Shown: positions 16,710-25,125, counted from the first letter of the stretch. The stretch: 52,998 bases of DNA from Gemmatimonadales bacterium (GCA_009838765.1 VXQX01000058.1:1-52998); one strand, 5' to 3'. The notes: generated from the letters alone by a model not told the origin. Numbers and translations are program-made.

Positions 16710-18638
16710 TCAAAGCAGCTGGTTCGCGGCCAGGGCTCCGGCGTAAGCCAGCGCGAGCATGTAGCCGAACTGGGCCAGCGGCCATTTCCAGCCGGCCGTC
16801 TCGCGCCGCATCATGGCGACCGTGGACATGCACTGCAGCGCGAACACGAAGAAGACGAGCAGGGCGATGGCCCCCCCGAAGTCCAGGTCGCGCTGCAGCG
16901 CCGCCCGCAGTTCGAGGGACGTCTCGTCGCTGTCCTCGATGCCGTAGATGGTGCCGAGCGTGCCGACGATGACCTCGCGCGCGGCGAGGGAGGAGACGAG
17001 ACCGACCCCGATCCTCCAGTCGAACCCGAGCGGTTCGATCGCCGGCTCGATCACCTGCCCCATCTGTCCGAGCGCGCTCTCCTCGACCGGTGGCGGGGCG
17101 CCGTCGACCCTTGGAAACTGTGCCAGAACCCAGAGGACGATGGTCACGGCGAGAATGATCTTCCCCACCCTCCGGATGAAGATCCTGCTCCTGTCGAGGA
17201 GGCGCAGGGCGACCGTCCGCAGCGCCGGAAGCCGGTACGGCGGCAGTTCCATCACAAACCCGGCGGGCTTCCCCCGCAGGAAGGTGCGCCGGAGCAGGAA
17301 CGCGGTGCCGATGGCCGCGACGAGGCCCAGCGCGTAGAGGCCGAGCATCGTCGCCGCCCGCGTCCCGACGAACGGCCCCAGGAGGGGACGTTCCGGGATG
17401 AAGGCCGCAATCAGGAGGGCATAGACCGGCAGCCGCGCCGAGCAGGTCATGAACGGGGCGATGAACATCGTCGCCATCCGGTCACGCTCGTCCTCCACCG
17501 TGCGCGACGAGAGGATCGCCGGGACCGCGCACGCGTAGGCCGAGAGGAGCGGCAGGAACGCCCGTCCCTGCAGACCGACCCTCAGCATCGTGCGGTCGGC
17601 GATCACGGCCGCCCGCGCCATGTAGCCGGAGTCCTCCAGGAGGCCCAGGAAGAGGAAGAGGATAAGGATTTGGGGGAGAAACACGAGGACGGAGCCGACC
17701 CCCGCCCACACACCGTCGATGAGGAGGTCCCGGAACCAGCTCGCCGGCAGCCGCGCCGCCAGCCACTCGCCGGAGGAGGCGATGCCGAGTTCGACCCCGT
17801 CCATGATCGGCGTGGCCCACGTGAAGATGGCCTGGAACACAAGTGCGGCGAGGACGAGAAACACGGCCGGACCCGCGATCCGGTGCAGGAAGAGCGCGTC
17901 GAGACGCTGCGTGAGCTTCGGCGGGCCGGCCGAGCGATACTCCGCGGCGGCGAGCGCGTTCTGAACCACCTCGCGGCGGCGGGAGAGCGCGTCCATCGTC
18001 GGCAGCCCGGCGCGTCCGGTCCGGGAACGCGATCCCGGCCTGGCGCCGGTCTCGGATGTCGCCGAGCGCACGGCCACCCGATCCAGGAAGTCGGCGACCG
18101 CTTCGACGCCCCGCCCGGTGCGCGCGTCGGTCCGGACCACTTCCACGCCGAACGCGGCGGCGAGCGCCTCGTCGTCCAGCGTGCCATCCCCCGCCTCGAG
18201 TTCGTCCGCCATGTTGAGGACGAGGATCGTGGGACGTTCCCGTTCGAGGACGGGGCCGACGAGCATGAGCTGCGTCTCGAGCCGGACCGCGTCGACGATG
18301 AGCACGATGGCCTCGGGCTCCCGCAGCCCCTCGATCCGGCCTTCCAACACGTCGCGCGTGACGCGCTCATCGGGGGAACGGGCCGAGAAGCCGCTCACGC
18401 CCGGGAGGTCGACGATGTCCAGGTCGAGACCCGAGGCGAAGCGCGCCCGGCCGACGTGCTTCTCGACCGTGACGCCAGGATAGTTCGCAACCCTTTGTCG
18501 CAGTCCGGTCAGACGGTTGAAGAGCGTCGTCTTGCCCGAGTTGGGCGGACCGATGAGGGCTACGACGGGCGGCCCGACAGCGGGCGCGTCCGTACCGGCT
18601 CCGCGACCGGCGCGCGCTGGGGTCGCAACTGGGGGCAT
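16710..18638 (-). CDS. feoB: Ferrous iron transport GTPase/permease FeoB
   Basis: 642 aa. The N-terminal GTPase has G1 GPPNSGKTT, the switch region with NYPGVTVEKHVG, G3 DLPGVSG and G4 NMAD. The permease follows with two Gate-like repeats (VLVFLPQILILFLFLGLLEDSGYMARAA and the second half from LLDRSRIFIRRVGKIIL), including the conserved AYACAVPAI and CSARLPVY segments. FeoB imports Fe2+ across the inner membrane. It is shorter than the ~770-aa E. coli protein and has a small spacer between GTPase and membrane domains. The ATG lies 17 bases from a perfect Fur-like palindrome, and feoA is transcribed the other way from the same control region. Confidence 0.95.
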   Translation of the reverse strand: MPPVATPARAGRGAGTDAPAVGPPVVALIGPPNSGKTTLFNRLTGLRQRVANYPGVTVEKHVGRARFASGLDLDIVDLPGVSGFSARSPDERVTRDVLEGRIEGLREPEAIVLIVDAVRLETQLMLVGPVLERERPTILVLNMADELEAGDGTLDDEALAAAFGVEVVRTDARTGRGVEAVADFLDRVAVRSATSETGARPGSRSRTGRAGLPTMDALSRRREVVQNALAAAEYRSAGPPKLTQRLDALFLHRIAGPAVFLVLAALVFQAIFTWATPIMDGVELGIASSGEWLAARLPASWFRDLLIDGVWAGVGSVLVFLPQILILFLFLGLLEDSGYMARAAVIADRTMLRVGLQGRAFLPLLSAYACAVPAILSSRTVEDERDRMATMFIAPFMTCSARLPVYALLIAAFIPERPLLGPFVGTRAATMLGLYALGLVAAIGTAFLLRRTFLRGKPAGFVMELPPYRLPALRTVALRLLDRSRIFIRRVGKIILAVTIVLWVLAQFPRVDGAPPPVEESALGQMGQVIEPAIEPLGFDWRIGVGLVSSLAAREVIVGTLGTIYGIEDSDETSLELRAALQRDLDFGGAIALLVFFVFALQCMSTVAMMRRETAGWKWPLAQFGYMLALAYAGALAANQLL

Positions 18639-18654
18639 CTTGGGAAACTACCGA

Positions 18655-18689
18655 TAACGATTATCGTTAGTTGAGACTGGTTCTCAACT
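18655..18689. promoter_or_regulatory. Two overlapping Fur-like operators between feoB and feoA
   Basis: TAACGATTATCGTTA (18655-18669) is a perfect 7-1-7 inverted repeat close to the classical Fur box. Sharing its last base, AGTTGAGA-N5-TCTCAACT (18669-18689) is a second perfect inverted repeat of the TGAGA...TCTCA kind also seen in Fur boxes. Both cover the predicted feoB promoter, so iron-dependent repression of feoB is the simple reading. Confidence 0.75.
18660..18687 (-). promoter_or_regulatory. Predicted feoB promoter
   Basis: On the minus strand TTGAGA (18682-18687) and GATAAT (18660-18665) are separated by 16 bases and lie within the two Fur-like palindromes, so bound repressor would block polymerase. 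A TAGTAT at 18701-18706 could be the -10 for feoA in the other direction, without a good -35. Confidence 0.6.
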
Positions 18690-18760
18690 GGAAGAGACGC
18701 TAGTATGTTGCGCTCCGACGGTCAAACCAGGGTGAGGGACAATCCCGGCGTGAAGAACGC

Positions 18761-19012
18761 GTGAAAAACGGAAGATCGAACGGTTCCCGTACGTCGCTAA
18801 TGGACGTGCCGCTGCGGCGGGCGGTTGAACTCGAGCGCATCGACGCACCGAGCGACGAAGTCGAGCCGCTGCTCGAGCGCGGCATCCTGCCGGGCTGTAG
18901 GCTGCGGCGCGTTCGCAATTCCCCCACGGGAGATCCGATCATCTCCGTCGAGGGCACCCTCCTCGCGCTGCGCCGCGAATCCGCCGCGCAGCTCTTCGTG
19001 CGCGAGGTCTAA
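18761..19012 (+). CDS. feoA: FeoA-like SH3-fold protein of ferrous iron uptake
   Basis: 83 aa from GTG 18761, or 70 aa from an internal ATG at 18800. The pattern SLMDVPLRRAVELERID, LLERGILPGCRLRRV, DPIISVEG and LLALRRESAAQLFV matches the small FeoA domain, including the L-x-x-G-I-L-P-G turn and the final A-x-x-L-x-V strand. The GTG start keeps the usual S/T-L-x-D-x-P beginning of the fold and is preferred slightly; neither start has a strong ribosome site. FeoA assists FeoB. Genes are usually feoA-feoB in tandem, so the divergent arrangement here is unusual, but it shares the Fur-like operators. Confidence 0.8.
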   Translation: MKNGRSNGSRTSLMDVPLRRAVELERIDAPSDEVEPLLERGILPGCRLRRVRNSPTGDPIISVEGTLLALRRESAAQLFVREV

Positions 19013-19064
19013 GAGCCTCGCCGCCCGCCGCCCGCAACGCCGACGCGGGTGTCGCCTGGAACCG

Positions 19065-19535
19065 CTAGGCGTACGGCATCACGGGCACCTTTCCGAGCAG
19101 GCGGGCGTAGACCGTGAGCGCGCCCCGGTGGTGCGCCGTGTGATCCACGATGCCGTTCACGATCGCCCCTCGGGGCTGGCCCTCCATGATCTGCGGATCT
19201 TCGATCGGCGCGTGGAGATCCTCGTCCGACGCGGACCCGATGACCTCGATCGCCCGACCGTAGGCCCGGTCGACCCACGCGACCGCGTCGGCCAGCGAAG
19301 TGACGGCCCGCGTCTCCTCTAGATGTCCCTGGAAGTCCATGTTCCAGCCGTCGCCGAACGCGCCGTCAACGAACCAGTCGACCGTACCGGCGGCGTGCGC
19401 CACGTGGCCGGCCACGGTAAAGACATCCGGGTTGGGCCCGAAACCCGAATCCTCCTCCGTGAACGTCTCCAGCGTCTTCTTGAACAGGCTCCTGGACATG
19501 GAAAGCTGTGCGGCCAGACCTTCGGCATAGGACAT
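19065..19535 (-). CDS. DinB family protein
   Basis: 156 aa, predicted to be a four-helix bundle: MSYAEGLAAQLSMSRSLFKKTLETF, a His in TVAGHVAHAAGTVDWFVDG, and the late metal-binding helix IVDHTAHHRGALTVYARL. DinB/YfiT proteins bind a divalent metal through three His and many are thiol (bacillithiol or mycothiol) transferases or have unknown roles. The start ATG 19535 has GGAG six bases upstream. It lies back to back with the amine oxidase gene; no partner is evident. Confidence 0.88.
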   Translation of the reverse strand: MSYAEGLAAQLSMSRSLFKKTLETFTEEDSGFGPNPDVFTVAGHVAHAAGTVDWFVDGAFGDGWNMDFQGHLEETRAVTSLADAVAWVDRAYGRAIEVIGSASDEDLHAPIEDPQIMEGQPRGAIVNGIVDHTAHHRGALTVYARLLGKVPVMPYA

Positions 19536-19659
19536 GGATGCTCCGTGGGGATTGGTGTTCGGTTTTTATTCGGCTCGCCGGATCATGCGCCCCGGCCGGA
19601 GCGTTGTCAAGTTGTCAAGCGTGAACAACCATGCGCGCCGCGACGGCGTCCCGAAACCG

Positions 19660-20997
19660 ATGACGGCCCACACCGACAAGACCGACACCGACGCGACAAC
19701 GCTCAGCCGCCGCGACTTTCTCGCCCGCGGCGGTGGCGCCCTGGTCTCGCTCTCCCTGGGCACCGGCTGCTCGGGCGACGGCATGGGTCCGGGCGACAGT
19801 TTGCCGCCATCGCCCACATCCGGAGATCGGGTCGACGTGATCGTGGTGGGCGCCGGTCTTTCCGGGCTGGTCGCCGCATACGAGCTGGTCCGGGCGGGGC
19901 ACGATGTCCGGGTTCTGGAGGCAGGAAACGCCGCGGGGGGTCGAGTACAGACACTTCGCGAGCCCTTCGACGACGGACTCATCGCCGAATCCGGCCCGGC
20001 CCGCATACCGCCGGACCACGATCGAACGCTCGGCTACATCGATCACTTCGGGATCGAGACCTCTCCCTTCTACACGCAGGACGGTGAGTATCTCATCGTT
20101 CCCGAGCGGGGAGACCGCTACCGGGAGACGCCGGGCGTGTTCCTCGGCGAGGGGCGGGACACATGGCTCAAGATTCCGGCGGGGACCGACGCCTTGCCGA
20201 TGGCCTTTGCCGAAGCGCTCGGAGACCGGGTGCGGTACGGCTCGCCGGTGACGAGGGTGGTCCGGGATGAGGCTGGCGTCGTGGCTACCTACGGAACCGG
20301 CGGCGGCGCGGAGGAACTCAGGGGCGACCGCCTCATCTGCACCGTCCCCCTCCCCGTCATCGACAGGATCGCGTTCGACCCCATCCTCTCGGCTGCGAAG
20401 CGAGCGGCCTTCAGGGCCACATCCTACGAAGACGTCACTCGGGTCTACATCCAGTACGCGGAACGGAATTGGGAGGGTGACGGCCTGAACGGCTGGGGGT
20501 TGTCGTTTGTGGGCGGGTTCTCGGAAATATGGCATCCGACCTGGAATCAGCCGGGGCCTCGGGGAATCCTGATGTCCTACTTGTTCGGAGACATGGCGCG
20601 CGCGGTCGCGGCGATGGAGCCCGGCGCCATCGTACCCGATTTCATCGATCGCTTCGATGACCTGTTCGCTGGCTCCCGCGAGGTCGCGGAGCGCGGAACC
20701 CACTTCGCGTGGGAGGACCAGCCCTGGATCGGGGCCGCCTACGCCCGGCGCGATCCCCCGTTCGCGGAACGCCCGGAACTGGCAGCGCCCGAGGGCCCCC
20801 TTCACTTCGCCGGCGAGCACGCCTCGGGGGAGCGGGGGTGGATGCAGGGAGCCCTCCAGTCGGGCCTGCGAGCGGCTTCGGAGATCGATGCGACCGTGAC
20901 GGGGGAGCGCGCCCGCACGACCGTGGCGATCTCGCGGCGGCGGATGGCGCACCGCATCGCGGGCGCTCTCCGCGCTCCGGAATGGCTGGAACCATGA
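19660..20997 (+). CDS. Flavin-containing amine oxidase, Tat-exported lipoprotein
   Basis: 445 aa. The N-terminus has SRRDFLARGGG (Tat) and then LSLGTGC (lipobox), so a folded, FAD-loaded, membrane-anchored extracytoplasmic enzyme is predicted. The Rossmann loop VIVVGAGLSGLVAAYEL and VRVLEAGNAAGGRVQT mark the monoamine oxidase/phytoene desaturase-like family. The C-terminal FAD contact is LHFAGEHASGERGWMQGAL. It oxidises amines or L-amino acids in related proteins; the substrate is not visible. ATG 19660 is chosen because it puts the Tat motif in place; the longer frame from 19534 does not. The stop overlaps the next start (ATGA), so a small membrane protein is translationally coupled to it. 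Confidence 0.9.
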   Translation: MTAHTDKTDTDATTLSRRDFLARGGGALVSLSLGTGCSGDGMGPGDSLPPSPTSGDRVDVIVVGAGLSGLVAAYELVRAGHDVRVLEAGNAAGGRVQTLREPFDDGLIAESGPARIPPDHDRTLGYIDHFGIETSPFYTQDGEYLIVPERGDRYRETPGVFLGEGRDTWLKIPAGTDALPMAFAEALGDRVRYGSPVTRVVRDEAGVVATYGTGGGAEELRGDRLICTVPLPVIDRIAFDPILSAAKRAAFRATSYEDVTRVYIQYAERNWEGDGLNGWGLSFVGGFSEIWHPTWNQPGPRGILMSYLFGDMARAVAAMEPGAIVPDFIDRFDDLFAGSREVAERGTHFAWEDQPWIGAAYARRDPPFAERPELAAPEGPLHFAGEHASGERGWMQGALQSGLRAASEIDATVTGERARTTVAISRRRMAHRIAGALRAPEWLEP

Positions 20998-21437
20998 ACC
21001 GCCGAAACACTCCGGTCGGCGTGGGAGGTTGGCTCCTCGTTTACGTCTCTGGTTCCGTCCCCTTCCTGCTCGTTCATTCGGCAGGTCTGTCGGGATGGTT
21101 TCTCGACTATGCCCTCTGGCTGCTGGGCGCGATCTTCCTTCTCCTCGCGTCCCCGCTCGCCCTCATCCTCCTGAAGTCGCCACGAGCCCCGAGGTGGAAC
21201 GTCGTCGCGCTGTGGGTCGTCGCCCTCGTGATCACGCTCCGCGCGGCCGCCGTCCCTTTCAATCTCGAGACCGAAGGGGCGGCGCAGAGGAGGAGCCCCG
21301 AGGAATGGGTGGCCGCAATCGCGACGCTCGCGGCCATCGTCGCCGGGTCCCTGGCGTGGGCGACAATCTGGACGGTTTACTTCCGGCGATCGCTCCGCGT
21401 GCGAAACACGTTCCGGCGGCCGGCAGCCGATACCTAG
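20994..21437 (+). CDS. Small membrane protein, DUF2569-like
   Basis: 147 aa with four hydrophobic helices. It begins NTPVGVGGWLLVYV and ends WATIWTVYFRRSLRVRNTF. The GGWLL opening and the final W-x-x-Y-F-x-x-S-x-R-V-x-x-T-F are what I recall of the DUF2569 membrane family, whose function is unknown. The ATG overlaps the amine oxidase stop by four bases, so the two products are probably made together. Family call from memory; a profile search would settle it. Confidence 0.7.
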   Translation: MNRRNTPVGVGGWLLVYVSGSVPFLLVHSAGLSGWFLDYALWLLGAIFLLLASPLALILLKSPRAPRWNVVALWVVALVITLRAAAVPFNLETEGAAQRRSPEEWVAAIATLAAIVAGSLAWATIWTVYFRRSLRVRNTFRRPAADT

Positions 21438-21465
21438 CTGTCCGTGGCCCCCGGGATGGTTCCCC

Positions 21466-22788
21466 TCAGGGAGCGGGTGGAGGTCGCGCAGATTCGAGGC
21501 GGATCGCGGGTGGGAGGCGCCACACGGTGATGACGGGGACGTCGAACTCGTCCGTGTCGATGAAGGCGACGAGGCCACTCGGGCCGAAGGCGGCCGGCAT
21601 GTCGGGCAGCGCCGCCGTGCCAGCCTCCAGCGTGCCGAGGTAGCGGCCGTCCGGCGCGACCACGTCGATGGGGCCCGGTTCGTCCGAACCCGGCTCCGTG
21701 CTCCGCTGGACCCACAGCGCGCCGTCCCAAGTCGCGCGCAGGGCCGCGATGACCGGCACTTCCGGAAAGAACTGCATGTCCTCGACCGCCTCCAGCCGCA
21801 GCGACGTCATGTTGTCGATGAGCTCGAGGACCGCCTGGGGCGGCGCGTTCCCGCGCTGGGTGATCGTGCGATTGCTCTCGGCTTCGAGCCGCCGTTCGCG
21901 CTCCTCCCGTTCCATCTCCTCGGTCACGGCCAGCGGCCGGATGGGCCGGCGCAGGATGCGCGAGACCGCGCCCGACGGATCGGTGAGCTTCACGGCCCAG
22001 GCCGACGAGTCCGAGAATGCGATCCCGCCCGACGGCAGCGCGTCGAACAGGAGGTCCGGTTCGAATCCCCATTCCTCGCGGATCATGTCTTCGAGATCGC
22101 CGCTACGCGGGCCATCGTCCTCGACCGGTGCCCAGGCCTCCACGAGTACACGATCCTCGACATCCTCCGAGGACATGTCGATGCGCTGGATCGTGCGTCG
22201 GCTGCGCCCGATCAGCGTGCGAGCGCCCGTCCGCTCGGGTCGGAGGTTCGGGCGGCGCGCGATGGCGAATCCCATGCCCCCACCGCCCTCCCTGACCATG
22301 CGCTCGAACTCGCCGGCGGGACTGAAGACGTGGTATCCCGCGTGCATCATGTCCTCGACCAGGATCTGACCATCCTCCCACACCACGAGTTGGGTCGCGG
22401 CGCGGAACTCGCCGGGGCCGTCGCCGGCGCGGCCGAAGCTGTCCACGAGTCGGCCCGCCTGGTCCACCACGACGACGCGGGCGTTGGCCTCCCTTCGGGT
22501 CCCGTCCAGCAGGTAGAGGTTGCCCTCACCGTCGAACGCGATGCCGGAGATGGAGGTGAACTCCTCCCACCCGGCCGCCGCGGCGGCGGATCCGATGGCA
22601 TACACCAACTCGAGGTCCGGCGAGACGGAACGATCCTCGCCGGGAAGGTCGACCATCTCCTGGGCGTGCAGGCCGGGGGCTCCGAGCGCTGCCCCCGGCA
22701 CCGCCACCCCCCCGGCGGTGAACCCTGCAGCGACCCCCACGGCGAACCGCGCTCCACGGCTGGCGTTTCGTCGTGACACTCGCTTCAT
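21466..22788 (-). CDS. Exported 6-bladed beta-propeller protein
   Basis: 440 aa. A Sec-like signal (RFAVGVAAGFTAGGVAVPG...LHAQ) is followed by repeated beta-propeller blades with NHL-like phrases: FDGEGNLYLLD, VVVDQAGRLVDSFGRAGDGPGEF, VVWEDGQILVED, HVFSPAGEFERMV, VVAPDGRYLGTLEAG. Such proteins are abundant in Gemmatimonadota and Bacteroidota and probably bind ligands in the periplasm; no catalytic residue can be named. A charged helical insert (EEMEREERERRLEAE) interrupts the blades. ATG 22788 directly precedes the signal. Its upstream gap is shared with the divergent MBL-fold gene. Confidence 0.82.
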   Translation of the reverse strand: MKRVSRRNASRGARFAVGVAAGFTAGGVAVPGAALGAPGLHAQEMVDLPGEDRSVSPDLELVYAIGSAAAAAGWEEFTSISGIAFDGEGNLYLLDGTRREANARVVVVDQAGRLVDSFGRAGDGPGEFRAATQLVVWEDGQILVEDMMHAGYHVFSPAGEFERMVREGGGGMGFAIARRPNLRPERTGARTLIGRSRRTIQRIDMSSEDVEDRVLVEAWAPVEDDGPRSGDLEDMIREEWGFEPDLLFDALPSGGIAFSDSSAWAVKLTDPSGAVSRILRRPIRPLAVTEEMEREERERRLEAESNRTITQRGNAPPQAVLELIDNMTSLRLEAVEDMQFFPEVPVIAALRATWDGALWVQRSTEPGSDEPGPIDVVAPDGRYLGTLEAGTAALPDMPAAFGPSGLVAFIDTDEFDVPVITVWRLPPAIRLESARPPPAP

Positions 22789-22893
22789 CTTGGCAACCCT
22801 CCACCGCGGGTTAGGTTTGTTCGAGTGTGGGCGCGGTGCCCGATCCCGTCTCAACCGGGCGATTCCGCGCCAACTACTATGGAGGTAGTAGAC

Positions 22894-23883
22894 ATGTCTT
22901 GCAAGCGCTCTTCCGGCACGATCTCCGGCCCGTCCACCCCTTTGGTCTCTCGCACCCCGCGGTTCCCTCTCGTCGCGTTCGCGGCCGCGCTCGCGTGGGC
23001 CGGCTGCGGAGGGGGAGACGCGCCATCCGATGAGCCCGCGGCGGCTGCCGGAGCCGCCGACGCCGGCGCGCCACCGCAGTTCGAGACGACCGAGGTCGCC
23101 GAGGGCGTGTACCAGTTCCGCTGGGGCGGACACAACGGCCTGTTCGCCCTGACCTCGGAGGGGGTCTTCGCCTTCGACCCGATCTCCGTCGAGGCGGCCG
23201 CCACCTACGCGGAGGAGATTCGCCGGGTCGCGCCGGGGGCCGAACTCGCGGCCATCGTCTACAGCCACAACCACGCGGACCACGCGACGGGCGCCGAGGT
23301 GTTGCGTGAAGCGTTCGGGGCGGACGTCCCCATCTACGCACACCGGAACGCGGAGGCGCCGCTCAGGGAGGCCGCGAACCCCGACCTTCCCCCTCCCACG
23401 GACACGTTCGACGAGACGATGACGCTCGCGGGCGGCGAGATCGAACTCCACTACCTCGGCCGCAACAACGGCGACGACATCGCGGTGGGCTTCGTGCCGG
23501 CGCACAGCCTCGCCTTCGCGGTGGACTTCGTAGCGCGCGACCGGTTCGGGTACCAGGACCTGTCCGGTTTCCACTTCCCCGACCAGTTCGACGCGATCGA
23601 GGGCCTGCTCGAGATCCCGTTCGAGACGATCGTGTTCGGGCATGGGCCTTCCGGAGATCGGGCCGCCGTCGAGCGGCAGCTCACCTACTACCGGGATCTG
23701 GACGCGGCCGTGCGGGCCGCCGTCGAGGCGGGGCTGAGCGAAGACGAGACGGCGGAGACCGTCCTCATGGAGGACTACAGCCACTGGGACCGCTACGACG
23801 ACTGGCGCGAACTCAACGTGCGCGGCATGCACCGCAAGCTGCTGGCCGCCGGCGCGGGCGACCAAGAGGGCGAGGCCTCCTGA
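22894..23883 (+). CDS. MBL-fold metallo-hydrolase, lipoprotein
   Basis: 329 aa. The signal ends FAAALAWAGC (lipobox) and is followed by an Ala/Pro linker. The metallo-beta-lactamase fold starts near residue 70 (VAEGVYQFRWGGHNGLF). The metal motif H-x-H-x-D-H is S-HNHADH at 125-130, with later ligands in FAVDFVARDR and FGHGPSGD. The family covers quinoprotein-associated hydrolases, lactonases and alkylsulfatase relatives, so substrate is open. GGAGGT sits seven bases before ATG 22894, a strong site. One copy of the window's palindromic repeat begins 13 bases after the stop. Confidence 0.9.
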   Translation: MSCKRSSGTISGPSTPLVSRTPRFPLVAFAAALAWAGCGGGDAPSDEPAAAAGAADAGAPPQFETTEVAEGVYQFRWGGHNGLFALTSEGVFAFDPISVEAAATYAEEIRRVAPGAELAAIVYSHNHADHATGAEVLREAFGADVPIYAHRNAEAPLREAANPDLPPPTDTFDETMTLAGGEIELHYLGRNNGDDIAVGFVPAHSLAFAVDFVARDRFGYQDLSGFHFPDQFDAIEGLLEIPFETIVFGHGPSGDRAAVERQLTYYRDLDAAVRAAVEAGLSEDETAETVLMEDYSHWDRYDDWRELNVRGMHRKLLAAGAGDQEGEAS

Positions 23884-23896
23884 GCGACCTGACAGA

Positions 23897-23912
23897 CGTT
23901 CCCGCGGGAACG
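23897..23912 (-). repeat. Palindromic repeat, copy 1
   Basis: CGTTCCCGCGGGAACG, a perfect 16-bp palindrome, 13 bases after the MBL hydrolase stop and about 100 bases from the end of hicB. On the minus strand it continues GTCTG, which defines its orientation together with the other four copies. Confidence 0.9.
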
Positions 23913-24015
23913 TGTCGGAGACCGATGCGGACGGCAGCTACTCCGGCGGGGGAGGTCTACCGAGAGGAGCGGTGCTGGAACGGCGACCATCGCGGCGCGG
24001 GGTCGTGATCGGCCG

Positions 24016-24360
24016 TCATGCCGTCGCGTGTTCGACGCGGTCGCCGAGCGTGTCGGTGATCCAGCGATTCAGACTCTTCCCCTCGGCCGCCGCCGCGGCG
24101 GCGACGTTCGCGTGCAACTCTGACGGGATGCGCAGGTTGAACCTCCCCGAGTACCGGCGTCCCGGCTCGACGCCGTCCTCCTCGCACATCTCCAGAAACA
24201 CCCTGAGCGATATCGCGCCCTCCTTCCGGAGACCTGAAACGTCCTGGGCGTAGAAGTCCGCACCCCCATTCAAGCCGACAAACTCGCCCCGGAACATCTC
24301 GATGTCGGGGTCGAATTGGATGACGGCCCGGTAGCCGCCGATCTCCATCGTGTTCCTCAC
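24016..24360 (-). CDS. hicB: HicB-family antitoxin with ribbon-helix-helix domain
   Basis: 114 aa from GTG 24360 or 110 aa from ATG 24348. The N-terminal half is the HicB pseudo-RNase H fold (YRAVIQFDPDIEMFRGEFVGL, FYAQDVSGLRKEGAISLRVFLEMCEEDGVEP). The C-terminal half is a ribbon-helix-helix (RFNLRIPSELHANVAAAAAAEGKSLNRWITDTL), which binds DNA. It neutralises HicA and represses the operon. The GTG overlaps the hicA stop by four bases (GTGA), the usual toxin-first order for hicAB, and supports coupled translation. Confidence 0.9.
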   Translation of the reverse strand: MRNTMEIGGYRAVIQFDPDIEMFRGEFVGLNGGADFYAQDVSGLRKEGAISLRVFLEMCEEDGVEPGRRYSGRFNLRIPSELHANVAAAAAAEGKSLNRWITDTLGDRVEHATA

Positions 24361-24611
24361 GGCTCCACTCCGTTCTCCCTCAGCCAATTTCGAATGCTCG
24401 CCACGGCGCCCTTGTCCGTATCGGGCGAAGGATGCGGGCGGTGGAACACGCGCCGCTCGCCAAACAGCCTCACGCCAATGCGCGACCCCTCCCGCTCGCT
24501 GATTTCCGCGCCCAACTCGGCAAGCAGCGCCTCGATGTCCCGCCACGGTATGTTTGCGCTGACAGGATGGCGGAATAGCAAGACGAGTGTTCTTCGATGC
24601 TTGCGCTTCAC
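24357..24611 (-). CDS. hicA: HicA-family toxin (mRNA interferase)
   Basis: 84 aa from GTG 24611. The double-stranded-RNA-binding-like fold is recognised by IEALLAELGAEISEREGSRIGVRL and VFHRPHPSPDTDKGAVASIRNWLRENGV. The classic HicA has a catalytic His after Gly-Ser; here that position is Arg (EGSR), as in a common HicA subgroup that keeps the HRPHP segment. HicA cleaves mRNA independently of the ribosome in known cases. The predicted -10 ends seven bases before GTG 24611, so the message may be leaderless. A longer frame from 24674 has no better support. Confidence 0.85.
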   Translation of the reverse strand: MKRKHRRTLVLLFRHPVSANIPWRDIEALLAELGAEISEREGSRIGVRLFGERRVFHRPHPSPDTDKGAVASIRNWLRENGVEP

Positions 24612-24616
24612 AAGCC

Positions 24617-24647
24617 TATGGTATCGAATAATGGTACCATACGTCAA
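24617..24647 (-). promoter_or_regulatory. hicAB promoter and probable operator
   Basis: On the minus strand TTGACG (24642-24647) is followed after 18 bases by TACCAT (24618-24623). An inverted repeat TATGGTA...TACCATA (24617-24623 and 24635-24641) spans the spacer and the -10, and the right arm belongs to a 10-bp palindrome ATGGTACCAT. This is where an autoregulating HicB would bind. The local AT content is much higher than in the surroundings. Confidence 0.6.
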
Positions 24648-24673
24648 CGACGGCACCGGGGGCGAGGAGGACA

Positions 24674-25120
24674 TTGAAAGACCGCGTCTTCACGGCGTGC
24701 CAGTGGGTGCCCAGCCCGCTGGAGCGGACCTTCGCCTTCTTTTCCGACGCCCACAACCTGGAGCGGATCACGCCGCCTTTCGTGAAGTTCCGGATCGTGA
24801 CGCCGCTGCCGATCGAGATGCGCGTGGGAACGCGAATCGACTATCGGCTACGGCTGCACGGCATCCCCATTCGGTGGCAGAGCGAGATCACGCGGTGGGA
24901 TCCGCCGCACGGCTTTATCGACGAGCAGCGCCGCGGCCCCTATCGGAAGTGGGTCCACGAGCACCGCTTCCGCGAGGAGGACGGGGGCACCCGGGTGGAG
25001 GACCACGTCACCTACGCAGTCCCGGGCGGCGCGCTGATCGACCGATGGTTCGTACGCCCCGACGTCGAGCGCATCTTCGCATACCGCCACAGCACCATCT
25101 CGGAACTGCTGGGGACGTAG
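24674..25120 (+). CDS. SRPBCC-family (START-like) ligand-binding protein
   Basis: 148 aa. The helix-grip fold is indicated by FTACQWVPSPLERTFAFFSDAHNLERITPPFVKF, IDYRLRLHGIPIRWQSEI, WDPPHGFIDEQRRGPYRKWVHEHRF and a last long helix with YRHSTISELLG. Close relatives are annotated as cyclase/dehydrase or cell-division-inhibitor-like proteins; the ligand is unknown. The start is TTG 24674 with GAGGAGG just upstream; no ATG fits. It is divergent from hicA over 62 bases. A copy of the palindromic repeat begins five bases after its stop. Confidence 0.83.
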   Translation: MKDRVFTACQWVPSPLERTFAFFSDAHNLERITPPFVKFRIVTPLPIEMRVGTRIDYRLRLHGIPIRWQSEITRWDPPHGFIDEQRRGPYRKWVHEHRFREEDGGTRVEDHVTYAVPGGALIDRWFVRPDVERIFAYRHSTISELLGT

Positions 25121-25125
25121 CGCGA

